Positions 1 through 7,178 of a stretch of DNA of 15,968 nt are shown in pieces; the stretch's first letter is position 1; each line of letters begins with the position of its first letter. The stretch is taken from assembly GCA_003647435.1 (NCBI GenBank), contig QMMV01000008.1, positions 1 through 15,968 of the forward strand. The letters run 5' to 3'. The notes below the pieces were generated by a model. It had not been told where the DNA came from, made no database searches, and saw only the letters and a list, made by a program, of their open reading frames with translations. The position numbers and the translations under genes are program-made. The DNA comes from Deltaproteobacteria bacterium. Lineage in GTDB: Bacteria; Desulfobacterota; Desulfobacteria; Desulfobacterales; C00003060.

Positions 1-1934
1 CGTTCCTGTTCGCTCTTGCTCTCACCTGCGAATTCGAGGGGCAAATACCCCACCAGGAATCTCGGGTCTTCGTCTGGAATATCCTGGCTCTTGGCGGGCC
101 AGATTTGTGCGTTGTGATGACCTGCCAGACGGGCGTCGAGCATTTCCTTGATCTTTCCTCGGACCGGTCCGTTTGTCTTCGCCTGGGCATCTTCTCTGGC
201 TACGCTTTGTTCGGCATCCTCGATCAACTTGGTGACGTTCGGGTCCTTTTTGAAGCAGTAGCGCACGCCGTCGTAATGGAGGTACAGGCAGGAGGTGCGA
301 AGTTCTGAAAGCACCGCGGTCGCGGTTATATTGTCAAGATCGGGACCGACACACGCAGCAAGGAGTTCACTCTCCGTGACTCCCGGTGGAAGCGTTTCGT
401 CATCACCTGAGCCCCCTGCCTGCGCCGCACGCGCCTGCCTGTGCGTTGCACGCAGACAGGTCGCGGCAGACAGGTCGCGCCTGAGTCCACCAAACGAGTA
501 AAGGAGGATAGACGTGGCGATGCGTGTAGCCGGTTTAACACTGGCAAGCGCCGGCGTCTCTCTTGCCATCCTCTCATCGATTCGTTTGGCTCGGGCATTG
601 GGCCCGTCAATATCAGATGTGATGACTGGGTCGTAGTCGTTCTGGACGCCGAGCTCTTTGAGCATCTTGACGCGGACATCCACATCCCGCAGAGGAACAT
701 CCCCGGTGCCCAGAAGCGGCTGAGCACCGCCGTTCTTCTTCAAGGAATGCAGACAGGAGGCCAGGAATCGAAGCGCCCCGCGGGTCCTCTGGAAAGCGTC
801 TACTGCAGTCCATCGCTCGCGCATGATATCAATGAGAGCGGGATGGAATGGGTAAGCTGACCGCATGCGGTCGCGGAACAATCTACCTTCCTCTTCAGCC
901 TGCTGCCGCTCTGCGGGTGTTTCCGCATGCGCCCGTTGCATGCCTGTCACTACTTCCTGAAACGCCGTGGCTACCTCACTCGCAGCAGACGGATCAGGTG
1001 AGGCACCAAGGAGACGACGCTGAAGAATCGGGAGGATTTCGTCTCCGGTCACAGGCTCACGCAATTGGTCCACGCGCGCCGCAAGCTTGTCGATTTCGGC
1101 AAGCAGTCCCACGTTACCGAGGGCTTCCCGTGCGCTCCACGTGAGGGAATACACGAGCGCCGCCTTCTCGCTTCCCGCCGCCTCTACGGTCAGGTTCTGG
1201 AAGAAATCCTTGGCCTGTCGCTGGAGCGTAGAGTCCAGGACGCTGACTGCCGCTGCCCGCTCCATGTACTTGAGTACTTCATCCAATAGCAAGAGAACAG
1301 GTCGCCCCCCGGCTCCCTTGGTAATGAGTTCGCGGATTACGTCTCCGCCAGGAGCCACGCGATCCTTGTCATGATCCGCCACAATGGGAAATGCCTGCTC
1401 CGGATCGATCTGCCAGGCAACCCATCCCCACATAGTCTGGATGGTCCGGCCGTTTTCGAGGGTTTTGCCGTTGCGGGCGTCGAACTTCTCTCCGTCGAAG
1501 ACAGCCACCGCCACATCCGTGGGACAGGCTGCCAGCCTGTCAAGCAATTCCTTGGATTCAGGCAACGATCTCAGTGCACTCGGATTGCGTGCTGCGTGCA
1601 GAAGCGAGGCCAGAGTGTGCGACTTGCCTCCGCCGAAGGGCGTGCGAAGCTTCAGTACCCGGTTGTAGCCCGACTTGCCAGCCAACGATGCCAGGACCTC
1701 TTCGAGGAGCCTTTGGAGATCAGCCGTGAGATAGGTGGCACGGAAAAAGGCCTCTGGATCGCGGTTCACAACAGGGACGTTTGGATCTCCCGCCTGCCTG
1801 TGCGGGCCCGCACGCAGACAGGCGGCAATGGCACCGAGATCAATGGCAAACACCGCCTCGGTGAGCGCCCCCGCTTCCACGTCGGGGTGGAGCTTTACTA
1901 GGTCTGTCCATGGACGAAGGGTATGTGTACTCAT
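1..1934 (-). CDS. DUF499-family P-loop ATPase, C-terminus cut by window edge
   Basis: The frame is open from the ATG at 1934 to the left edge, giving 644 codons with no stop, so the protein is partial at its C-terminus. The start is supported by a GAGGT ribosome site at 1941-1945, and it follows the upstream gene's stop by 11 bases. A Walker A motif TPFGGGKSHT lies near residues 98-107, and a Walker B-like RPVLLLLDEV lies further on. The segment RDPEAFFRATYLT and the phrase VAVFDGEKFD fit my memory of DUF499 ATPases, which sit beside DUF1156 methylases in defence islands. The role there is presumed to be ATP-driven DNA handling; this is inference. Three palindromes are carried in frame: residues 38-48 (CLRAGPHRQAG), about 132-140 (DRLAACPTD) and about 488-507 (CLRATHRQAR and flanks). 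The family assignment is fairly sure; the exact function is not. Confidence 0.85.
   Translation of the reverse strand, partial: MSTHTLRPWTDLVKLHPDVEAGALTEAVFAIDLGAIAACLRAGPHRQAGDPNVPVVNRDPEAFFRATYLTADLQRLLEEVLASLAGKSGYNRVLKLRTPFGGGKSHTLASLLHAARNPSALRSLPESKELLDRLAACPTDVAVAVFDGEKFDARNGKTLENGRTIQTMWGWVAWQIDPEQAFPIVADHDKDRVAPGGDVIRELITKGAGGRPVLLLLDEVLKYMERAAAVSVLDSTLQRQAKDFFQNLTVEAAGSEKAALVYSLTWSAREALGNVGLLAEIDKLAARVDQLREPVTGDEILPILQRRLLGASPDPSAASEVATAFQEVVTGMQRAHAETPAERQQAEEEGRLFRDRMRSAYPFHPALIDIMRERWTAVDAFQRTRGALRFLASCLHSLKKNGGAQPLLGTGDVPLRDVDVRVKMLKELGVQNDYDPVITSDIDGPNARAKRIDERMARETPALASVKPATRIATSILLYSFGGLRRDLSAATCLRATHRQARAAQAGGSGDDETLPPGVTESELLAACVGPDLDNITATAVLSELRTSCLYLHYDGVRYCFKKDPNVTKLIEDAEQSVAREDAQAKTNGPVRGKIKEMLDARLAGHHNAQIWPAKSQDIPDEDPRFLVGYLPLEFAGESKSEQE
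415..474 (-). repeat. Nested palindrome: family A inside family B, in DUF499
   Basis: Family-B arms CCTGCCTGCGCCGC (from 415) and CGCGGCAGACAGG (to 474) enclose a complete 27-bp family-A palindrome at 434-460. The whole unit is 60 bp, equal to 20 codons. It is read through without a stop in the DUF499 frame, giving the residues around CLRATHRQARAAQAGG. Confidence 0.75.
1519..1541 (-). repeat. Family D palindrome in DUF499 gene
   Basis: GTGGGACAGGCT-type element with 8-bp arms GACAGGCT/AGCCTGTC around the loop GCC. It is read in frame as DRLAACPTD, just before VAVFDGEKFD of the DUF499 protein. The same peptide (DRLEACPTE) appears at the family-D copy at 3855-3881. Confidence 0.7.
1793..1822 (-). 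repeat. Family A palindrome in DUF499 gene
   Basis: A 30-bp palindrome with arms CCTGCCTGTGCGGG and CCCGCACGCAGACAGG. It is read in frame as ACLRAGPHRQAG near residue 40 of the DUF499 protein, before the family segment with RDPEAFFRATYLT. Confidence 0.8.
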
Positions 1935-1945
1935 TCGTATACCTC

Positions 1946-3226
1946 TTATTTGAGTTTCTTCTGCTCCGGATCAGAAGCCCAGATCGTCAATAGCAACTCG
2001 GCATCGTCGATCAGCCTGTATTCAGGTTTACGACCGCTCAGCTTCAAGCTTTCTTCCAAAATGATTGGAACACCCTCTCCGCGTTTGTCCATCAAGAAAT
2101 CCCTGTGGGGCGCATACATCTCTTCCCCTTCACCAACCGGACAGCGGGCGAGGAGACTGGTTATGGCCTCGTTTCGAACGGCTTGCCGGAATGGAAGGCT
2201 CTCTATCGTCATGGTGTTGACAATCGTTCCTGGCGAATAGATTTCAAGCCGGTCGGCAAACATCTTCAAGCGGATTTTCGACCCGTACACCGAGTAATCA
2301 CGATGTGCTACCGCATTGACTACAGCTTCGAAAACCGCTTTCATGTCGAACTGAGGTAAGTCTCGTCGACCTTCGTTCTTAAACGCGGCAACCTTCATGT
2401 TCTTACGCACAAAGTGACAGGCATCCATGATCTGCCTGTCGAGCGGTCCGGTGATATCACCGGCGTCCAATTGATAGACCGTTTCCGGATCAGGAACCGC
2501 CGTTGTTCCGCGATAAGCAACGGCCTGAATAAAGGCATTGGGGAGCCACTTTCGCGCATCATAGCATGCAAACAAAACCCCTGTTACCGTGGGCCGGATA
2601 AAGCCATCTTCGTCCTGTCTGGCCATGGCGAGCTTCGTTAGCAGATCCTCGCGGCCATCACGGGAACGAGGCGATGCAAAGCGCTGCCAGAGTTCCGGGA
2701 CCAGATCATCCAGGCTTGCATCAGCAACTATTTGCTCATCGAAACAGATCATGCGCGCCTGACTTCGTTGCTGGAATAATCTGGCCAGGTAATCCGGTCG
2801 CATGGCTCGCTTGGCGCTTCCGACACGGTGCATATACCCTCCCGGGCTCTGATGAACAAATAAACCCCGCCCCACGTCGATCCGGATGACCGGCACTCTA
2901 TCACCGCCAACGGTTACCGGCAAGAAAAGGCGTTCGATGTGGGGGGTAAGAGGTGGTTCTATGGAATCCACACATAGCTCCCTCACAAAATTCTCAACAG
3001 CATCCAGCCGTTCAAGCGGTATTCCAATGATTTTGCGCGTCTTGTCATTAACGCCTAGTACGCACACCCCACCTTTCGTATTCGCAAAAGACGCCAACTC
3101 GTCTGCCAGGGAATTACGCCGGGGAGAGCTTATTCTTTTGCCGGAAAAACGTACTTCCTTAAGTTCAAGAAGAGCATCTTCCCCCAATCTAATCTTTTCG
3201 AGAAGTTCCGTAACAGTATCAAACAC
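1946..3226 (-). CDS. AlbA_2/Schlafen-like ATP-binding protein with RecG-C-like GHKL domain
   Basis: A 426-residue protein. The N-terminal part (about 15-125) has the AlbA_2 pattern: GEDALLELKEVRF, then ELASFANTKGGVCVLGVND. The C-terminal part has AVVNAVAHRDY (301-311) followed by RLEIYSPG (326-333), the N-box-like pattern of the ATPase domain in 'RecG-like/putative transcriptional regulator' proteins. Such proteins are common in defence and mobile regions; their function is mostly unproven, and regulation or nucleic-acid binding is the usual guess. The start is a GTG at 3226 with AGAGG seven bases upstream; no better ATG exists in frame. It begins 15 bases after the methylase C-terminal frame stops and ends 11 bases before DUF499, so it is in the same operon. 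It contains none of the palindromes found in its neighbours. Confidence 0.87.
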   Translation of the reverse strand: MFDTVTELLEKIRLGEDALLELKEVRFSGKRISSPRRNSLADELASFANTKGGVCVLGVNDKTRKIIGIPLERLDAVENFVRELCVDSIEPPLTPHIERLFLPVTVGGDRVPVIRIDVGRGLFVHQSPGGYMHRVGSAKRAMRPDYLARLFQQRSQARMICFDEQIVADASLDDLVPELWQRFASPRSRDGREDLLTKLAMARQDEDGFIRPTVTGVLFACYDARKWLPNAFIQAVAYRGTTAVPDPETVYQLDAGDITGPLDRQIMDACHFVRKNMKVAAFKNEGRRDLPQFDMKAVFEAVVNAVAHRDYSVYGSKIRLKMFADRLEIYSPGTIVNTMTIESLPFRQAVRNEAITSLLARCPVGEGEEMYAPHRDFLMDKRGEGVPIILEESLKLSGRKPEYRLIDDAELLLTIWASDPEQKKLK

Positions 3227-3241
3227 AGCATCACCTCTTGC

Positions 3242-3913
3242 CTAATGGAACATTTTACGCTGTCCTGTCTTTCTATCGATATCCGACAGCCTTTCTTCAA
3301 TGAGGGCCCGCCAGTTGGCGATGAGTTTCTTGAGCGCCGCCTGCTCGCTTGCGGTGGTGGCAACGAGGCCTGCCCGCGCGCTGCGCGCAGGCGGGTATTC
3401 CGCTCCATCATCTTTCTTACCCGCCAAAGCGGTGCCGGCCAGGGCTTGCGCGACCAGACGCAGGCGTTCACGGTCGGGCCGGGCCTCGTCGAGGAAGCGG
3501 TTCAGGTTGCGGGGCTCATTCTCGATGAGCCATAGGATGCGGTGCAGCGCATCGATAAGCGGCGCAGGAGTGCCGCCTGCCTGCGCCGCGGAGCCGCGCG
3601 ACGCGGCAGGCAGGTCGTCTGCCGGTAATCCGAGTTTTTCGTCATGTCCACGTTCCGTAAAATCCCGCAAGCGGTACTTGCCTTTCTTCTTTTCAACCAA
3701 CGGATTACGTCCAGTTGTAAGGCCCTTCTGCCCGCCTGCCTGCGCCGCCTGCCTGTGCGTGTCCGCACGCAGACAGGTGCCTTGCGCGGCAGGCAGGTCC
3801 AGCTCCACGTTCTGGCCGTAAGTAAAAACGATGGCCTCGCCCGCGTCCATCTCCGTGGGACAGGCTTCCAGCCTGTCCCACAAATATCTTCTCCAGGAGT
3901 GTTTCCAGCACAA
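3242..3913 (-). CDS. C-terminal part of the DUF1156 methyltransferase, frameshifted off
   Basis: This frame (up to 223 residues) carries what I recall as the C-terminal region of DUF1156 methylases: MDAGEAIVFTYGQNVEL, VEKKKGKYRLRDFTERG, PLIDALHRILWLIE and a closing KKLIANWRALIEERLSDIDR. It is offset by one base from the long methylase frame, and the switch falls at the family-D palindrome 3855-3881. The only start for the full frame is a TTG at 3913 inside the upstream coding region, so independent translation is doubtful; an ATG at 3850 is an alternative. Three in-frame palindromes add CLRADTHRQAAQAGG, LPAASRGSAAQAGG and PARSARAG. It is either a decayed gene tail, a separately made subunit, or an assembly error at the hairpin. 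Confidence 0.75.
   Translation of the reverse strand: MCWKHSWRRYLWDRLEACPTEMDAGEAIVFTYGQNVELDLPAAQGTCLRADTHRQAAQAGGQKGLTTGRNPLVEKKKGKYRLRDFTERGHDEKLGLPADDLPAASRGSAAQAGGTPAPLIDALHRILWLIENEPRNLNRFLDEARPDRERLRLVAQALAGTALAGKKDDGAEYPPARSARAGLVATTASEQAALKKLIANWRALIEERLSDIDRKTGQRKMFH
3369..3395 (-). repeat. Family C palindrome in methylase C-terminal frame
   Basis: A 27-bp element beginning CCTGCCCGCGCG and ending GCAGGCGGG. It is read as PPARSARAG in the C-terminal methylase frame. The same 27-bp sequence occurs at 9247-9273. Confidence 0.75.
3576..3614 (-). repeat. Family B palindrome in methylase C-terminal frame
   Basis: A 39-bp element with arms CCTGCCTGCGCCGCG and CGCGGCAGGCAGG. The left arm has an extra GC relative to the right, a hallmark shared by all B copies. 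It is read as DLPAASRGSAAQAGG. Confidence 0.8.
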
Positions 3914-6900
3914 CTCCCTCTACCTCGGCCAGGAATTTCTCGGCCGGGACCTCCTCGCCGTTGGCGTACTCAACGCGAGCGAACCGGGTAAAGGCCCGCA
4001 AACCCGCTCCAACTGCGGCGATGACCAGGTCCGCCCCCGTGATGCCCATCTTCCAGAGCGTGTCCACCCGCTCGCGGATGATATGGTCAAGCTCTGACTG
4101 AACCTCATCCTCGTAAGAGCCAGTTTCGTTTCCTTCACGTTTTCGAGCGACGAGGAAAATGCTGGAGGCAAGAGAAGCGGTATTTATCGCCAATAGGCGA
4201 GCGCTTCTTTCTGTATCTAGCGGCCATGCTTCTACTACCGTGAAACTTGCTTTACGGAGTGCGTCAACAAGTGTTGCCCAACCAAGCGTGGTCTTATGTG
4301 CGTATACAACAACTAACTGACCGTTTGCCTTGAGATTGTTCCAGGCCTGACGAAAAGATTCAAACATCATCTTTTCGTACGTGGAGTTGGCTTTCGTCAT
4401 ATTTCCTGCGTGACGTGAAGAGAGGGCTGTGGCCTCGGATTTTTTGGGTGTGAGTTCGGAAGATAAATGTTCAGGATAAACTCGTCCGAGACTGCGTTTC
4501 AACCATATGTAAAAGAAATCCGAGACATCCGCATACGGAACGTTGTCGTAGTAAGGGGGATCAGTTATTACGGCATCGAATTGGCGAAACTCGGAGGGCA
4601 ATGCTGTTGAAGTACCTCTTTTCACATGCGCTGCGCGAGGTGATATGTCGATGCTTTCAATCGCATCCATCTGAGAATTCAGAATCGACTGGGCGTTCGA
4701 TCCTGTGAAACCGAATGGACATAGTTCTGCAAAATCCCACATCATAGCCAACGCATGCCGGGCAAACGTATCAGCTACAGCCTCTGTTTGACTTATCCAC
4801 CGGCAGAATGTGCTTCCGTAGTCAGCAATCTTGTCGACTAAACCGGCTAATAGAGTCGTCACAGCTTTCGATGCTATAGCATCGGTTGAATCATTCCATG
4901 GCTCTTGCTGTAGTACCTTACAAAACGTCATAAGACAAAGAAGTTGACGATCAGTGAATAGATCGCCAAACGTATCAATACCATGACGGGTAACGGCAGA
5001 TAGACCTCGTGCATTGGGGGATGGCCGAAGGTCGTTTATTTTTTCATAGGGTTTTGTCAGGCCAGTCTGCTTACAGACTTCCTCAAGACGGACGCGAATG
5101 GCTTTTGCATCGGGGAGGAGCGTTTGAGGTATTTCGCAGGAAGATATATAGGTCTTGCGTTTGCTGTTGGGGTGGGTGCAAACAACTGCCATTAAGTCCA
5201 TGCCAACAGATTTCTCTTTGCCTAGGCGCTGAACATATGTTGCATCAGCTACCGTTCCACAGAATGGACAGGTGGCATTGCCCCCTTTCGAACCTATAGA
5301 CGGGTCAAAGCCAAGTCCCTTCTCCGTCATCGCCTCGACAACCTCGAAACGAACCTTCTTCTCGCCTTTTGGTGCGATTACTTTCAAAGCCACGTACCGG
5401 CCGGGGCTCTTCTTGCCGCCTTTCTTCTTGCAGAGCCAGGTCTGCTTGACCAGGGGCACCGTCGCACCGCAGGACGGGTTCTTGCACCGCACGGTCCGGG
5501 TCCAGAGGTAGGCCACGGGCACCAGATACCCGGGCGGAACCTCTTCCCATGAAGAATCAGGTGGCACAGGCATCTTGCCTGTGTTTTCATAGAAGCCAGT
5601 CCAGTTCTCCGGGGAATCTGCAAGCCCATTCTTAACAGGATTGTTGCGAATATAGTTCCATTTTTCATAAAATTCACCTTCATCCCTGACAATCCGATCA
5701 AAGGATTCATCCTGCCATACTGACCCTTTTCTATTCATAAAAACATTGATCTTGTTAGCGGTAAACGATTTGATGGAATGGAGAATCGAAGAAAGGGAAT
5801 GCCACCGCCCTTTCTCTATTTCGCTGGGCTGCAGGAGCAGGTGAACATGATCCGGCATGACAACTACTGACCAGAGTTTGTATCGAATTTCGTCGAAATG
5901 ACGACAGGCGTCGAGCACAATCGTTCTTGCCTCTGGCCCCAACTCTAATGCATTTGTCCGGAAGGTCACAAAATAGGTAGAACCGCCCATTTGCCAGTGA
6001 GGAAGATTCCTTCTGGTCTTGAAGAGGTTCTGTTCCACAGGCTGGAAGCCTGTGCCACCATGTTTCTTTGCTTCCGGGTCGGGGATAAGCGGGTACAGGT
6101 CCACGATCTCGGCCTTGACCTTCTTCAGCACCCAGTTGCCCCAGTAACGCACCTCCTCTGCCAAGCCGCCCCAGGTGGTTTCGCCTGGCTGCGCCAGCCC
6201 TTCAAGGCTGGCAGGCAGCCCTTTGTCGTTCTTCGGCCCTGCCTGCCGCAACGCAAGACGGCCTGCATCCCATTCGCGCTTAAGCCATTTGCGGCCAAAT
6301 CCTGTTTTCAATTCTTGCTCACGTGCGACTGCCTCCTCACGTGTCTTGAATTCCTCCCAGTGAATCAATTCGATTGGCTTGTGGGTACTTGTCCATTCAA
6401 CCTTTCCACTACAATGATCTTCATATCTTCGGACAAGGTTATCAGTTTGGCCAATATAGAAAGACTCGTCATTGCATCGAATTACATAGACCCAATAGCG
6501 TTGCGGCGCAGGCGGGCCGGTCATCCCGCGGGCGTTCGGGTCCGGCTTGCCGTACTTCTGCGGGTAGACGAGCGTGCATAGCTCGATGATGTGGGCCACC
6601 GGGTTGAGGTCCAGAGCGTATGCCTCGCAACCGAGCCGTAGCGCCTCCAGGGGGATCGCCCCTCCACCGGCGAACATGTCCAGCACCTTGGGGCGCGGGG
6701 CCCGGCCTTCTTCGATGTCCTTAACCGTGACCTTCTTGCTGGCCTGCCTGTGCGTGCCCGCACGCAGACAGGTCTCCCTGGTCAGCCGCTCGGCATGGGC
6801 TTCGAGGATATGCTTCTGCGCATCCTTGATTGCACGCTCAATGTCGGCCTTCTCTTCTGGTTTTGAATTGGTCGGATATCGGCAAAGGCGTTTGATAAAC

Positions 6901-7178
6901 TTGGCTGCGTTTGCTCTCCCAAGAGATTTTCCGTTGCTGTGCAACCCGTTCTCCCTGCCTGCGCCGCGTTCCTCGTCGCGGCAGGCAGGCGGGATGAACC
7001 GCGATGCCGGCACGAGCGCGCCGTAGACCGCCGCCCGGCACGCCACGAGCGGCCGCCGCGCCCACCAGAGGTGCAGCGTCGAGATATGCCCCTTACGGAC
7101 GGACTTCTCCCGCGACGCCTCGGCGCTAATCGCCTGAATCGGCAGGTAGTCCTCAATCAATCGACGGTCGTCGGTCAT
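3705..7178 (-). CDS. DUF1156 DNA adenine methyltransferase with in-frame GIY-YIG and RAYT insertions (C-terminus frameshifted)
   Basis: The N-terminus (RRLIEDYLPIQAIS, then HISTLHLWWARRP) is the DUF1156 signature. KVLDMFAGGGAIPLEALRLG (about 164-183) is the SAM-binding motif. DPPY at 873-876, followed by YDNVPYADVSDFFYIWLKR, is the catalytic motif of amino-methyltransferases, here probably N6-adenine. Cysteine pairs in RCKNPSCG and ATCPFCG suggest zinc ribbons. Start ATG overlaps the ATPase stop by four bases (ATGA), implying translational coupling. Two foreign blocks sit inside: a GIY-YIG nuclease (about 222-314) and a RAYT transposase (about 374-540). Small palindromes sit at about 64-76 and 136-146. 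After residue 1099 the frame leaves the family sequence at a palindrome; its true tail continues in the frame ending at 3242. Without insertions the protein would be near 950 residues, the size I expect. It probably modifies self DNA in a DISARM-like system, if still active. Confidence 0.88.
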   Translation of the reverse strand: MTDDRRLIEDYLPIQAISAEASREKSVRKGHISTLHLWWARRPLVACRAAVYGALVPASRFIPPACRDEERGAGRENGLHSNGKSLGRANAAKFIKRLCRYPTNSKPEEKADIERAIKDAQKHILEAHAERLTRETCLRAGTHRQASKKVTVKDIEEGRAPRPKVLDMFAGGGAIPLEALRLGCEAYALDLNPVAHIIELCTLVYPQKYGKPDPNARGMTGPPAPQRYWVYVIRCNDESFYIGQTDNLVRRYEDHCSGKVEWTSTHKPIELIHWEEFKTREEAVAREQELKTGFGRKWLKREWDAGRLALRQAGPKNDKGLPASLEGLAQPGETTWGGLAEEVRYWGNWVLKKVKAEIVDLYPLIPDPEAKKHGGTGFQPVEQNLFKTRRNLPHWQMGGSTYFVTFRTNALELGPEARTIVLDACRHFDEIRYKLWSVVVMPDHVHLLLQPSEIEKGRWHSLSSILHSIKSFTANKINVFMNRKGSVWQDESFDRIVRDEGEFYEKWNYIRNNPVKNGLADSPENWTGFYENTGKMPVPPDSSWEEVPPGYLVPVAYLWTRTVRCKNPSCGATVPLVKQTWLCKKKGGKKSPGRYVALKVIAPKGEKKVRFEVVEAMTEKGLGFDPSIGSKGGNATCPFCGTVADATYVQRLGKEKSVGMDLMAVVCTHPNSKRKTYISSCEIPQTLLPDAKAIRVRLEEVCKQTGLTKPYEKINDLRPSPNARGLSAVTRHGIDTFGDLFTDRQLLCLMTFCKVLQQEPWNDSTDAIASKAVTTLLAGLVDKIADYGSTFCRWISQTEAVADTFARHALAMMWDFAELCPFGFTGSNAQSILNSQMDAIESIDISPRAAHVKRGTSTALPSEFRQFDAVITDPPYYDNVPYADVSDFFYIWLKRSLGRVYPEHLSSELTPKKSEATALSSRHAGNMTKANSTYEKMMFESFRQAWNNLKANGQLVVVYAHKTTLGWATLVDALRKASFTVVEAWPLDTERSARLLAINTASLASSIFLVARKREGNETGSYEDEVQSELDHIIRERVDTLWKMGITGADLVIAAVGAGLRAFTRFARVEYANGEEVPAEKFLAEVEGVVLETLLEKIFVGQAGSLSHGDGRGRGHRFYLRPERGAGPACRARHLSACGHAQAGGAGRRAEGPYNWT
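3735..3797 (-). repeat. Nested palindrome: family A inside family B, in methylase C-terminal frame
   Basis: Family-B arms (CCTGCCTGCGCCG from 3735, GCGCGGCAGGCAGG ending 3797) enclose a 30-bp family-A palindrome at 3748-3777. The unit is 63 bp, 21 codons, and is read as LPAAQGTCLRADTHRQAAQAGG. This matches the nesting at 415-474. Confidence 0.78.
3855..3881 (-). repeat. Family D palindrome at the methylase frameshift
   Basis: A 27-bp perfect hairpin with arms GTGGGACAGGCT and AGCCTGTCCCAC around the loop TCC. Upstream of it the methylase reads LETLLEKIF in one frame. Downstream the family sequence (MDAGEAIVF) is in the frame offset by one base. Confidence 0.85.
5560..6059 (-). mobile_element. 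RAYT (REP-associated tyrosine HUH transposase) unit inserted in the methylase gene
   Basis: The ends are perfect 12-bp inverted repeats, GGTGGCACAGGC (5560-5571) and GCCTGTGCCACC (6048-6059). Each belongs to a hairpin: CACAGGCA/TGCCTGTG at 5565-5583 and CACAGGCT/AGCCTGTG at 6036-6054. The interior encodes a compact Y1/HUH transposase: LPHWQMGGSTYFVTFR, VVMPDHVHLLLQP with the metal-binding His-x-His at methylase residues 444-446, then SVWQDESFDRIVRDE and WNYIRNNPVKNGL, which holds the candidate catalytic tyrosine. No stop separates it from the methylase on either side and no convincing start of its own is visible, so it would be made as an internal domain of about 165 residues. It seems intact as a transposase. 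RAYTs are known to mobilise REP palindromes. Confidence 0.88.
6193..6212 (-). repeat. Hairpin beside the GIY-YIG unit
   Basis: Arms GCCAGCC and GGCTGGC enclose the loop CTTCAA. It is read in the methylase frame as part of GLPASLEGLAQ, between the GIY-YIG unit and the returning family sequence TTWGGLAEEVRYWGNW. It is related to family D but diverged. Confidence 0.5.
6238..6516 (-). mobile_element. GIY-YIG endonuclease unit bounded by family-B palindrome arms, inserted in the methylase gene
   Basis: The unit is 279 bp, exactly 93 codons, and open in the methylase frame. It encodes a small GIY-YIG domain: WVYVIRCNDESFYIGQT (the VYV...YIG signature), an Arg-containing LVRRYEDH, then HWEEFKTREEAVAREQELK, FGRKWLKREWDAGRL. 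This matches free-standing GIY-YIG proteins of about 85-95 residues. The left end CCTGCCTGCCGCAACGC and the right end GCGTTGCGGCGCAGGCGGG are inverted copies differing by the same two-base GC asymmetry seen in every family-B palindrome. Upstream the methylase reads PNARGMTGPP and downstream TTWGGLAEEV, which are adjacent in my recollection of the family. The interpretation as a mobile unit is inference from the ends and the foreign domain. Confidence 0.75.
6743..6772 (-). repeat. Family A palindrome in methylase gene
   Basis: A 30-bp element with arms CCTGCCTGTGCGTGC and GCACGCAGACAGG. It is read as TCLRAGTHRQA at about residues 136-146, before the SAM-binding motif. Confidence 0.8.
6954..6989 (-). 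repeat. Family B palindrome in methylase gene
   Basis: A 36-bp element with arms CCTGCCTGCGCCGCG and CGCGGCAGGCAGG. It is read as PACRDEERGAGRE at about residues 64-76, in a reading frame different from most other B copies. Confidence 0.8.

Noticed and set aside
3300..3821. Long plus-strand open frames such as those over 3300-3821, 11798-12376 and 5991-6581
   Set aside because: They are antisense shadows of well-supported minus-strand genes, with no recognisable domains; their repeated Arg/Ala/Cys-rich peptides come from the palindromes.
3850..3890. Programmed ribosomal frameshift in the methylase
   Set aside because: No convincing slippery heptamer lies at the switch; a palindrome insertion or a sequence error explains it better.
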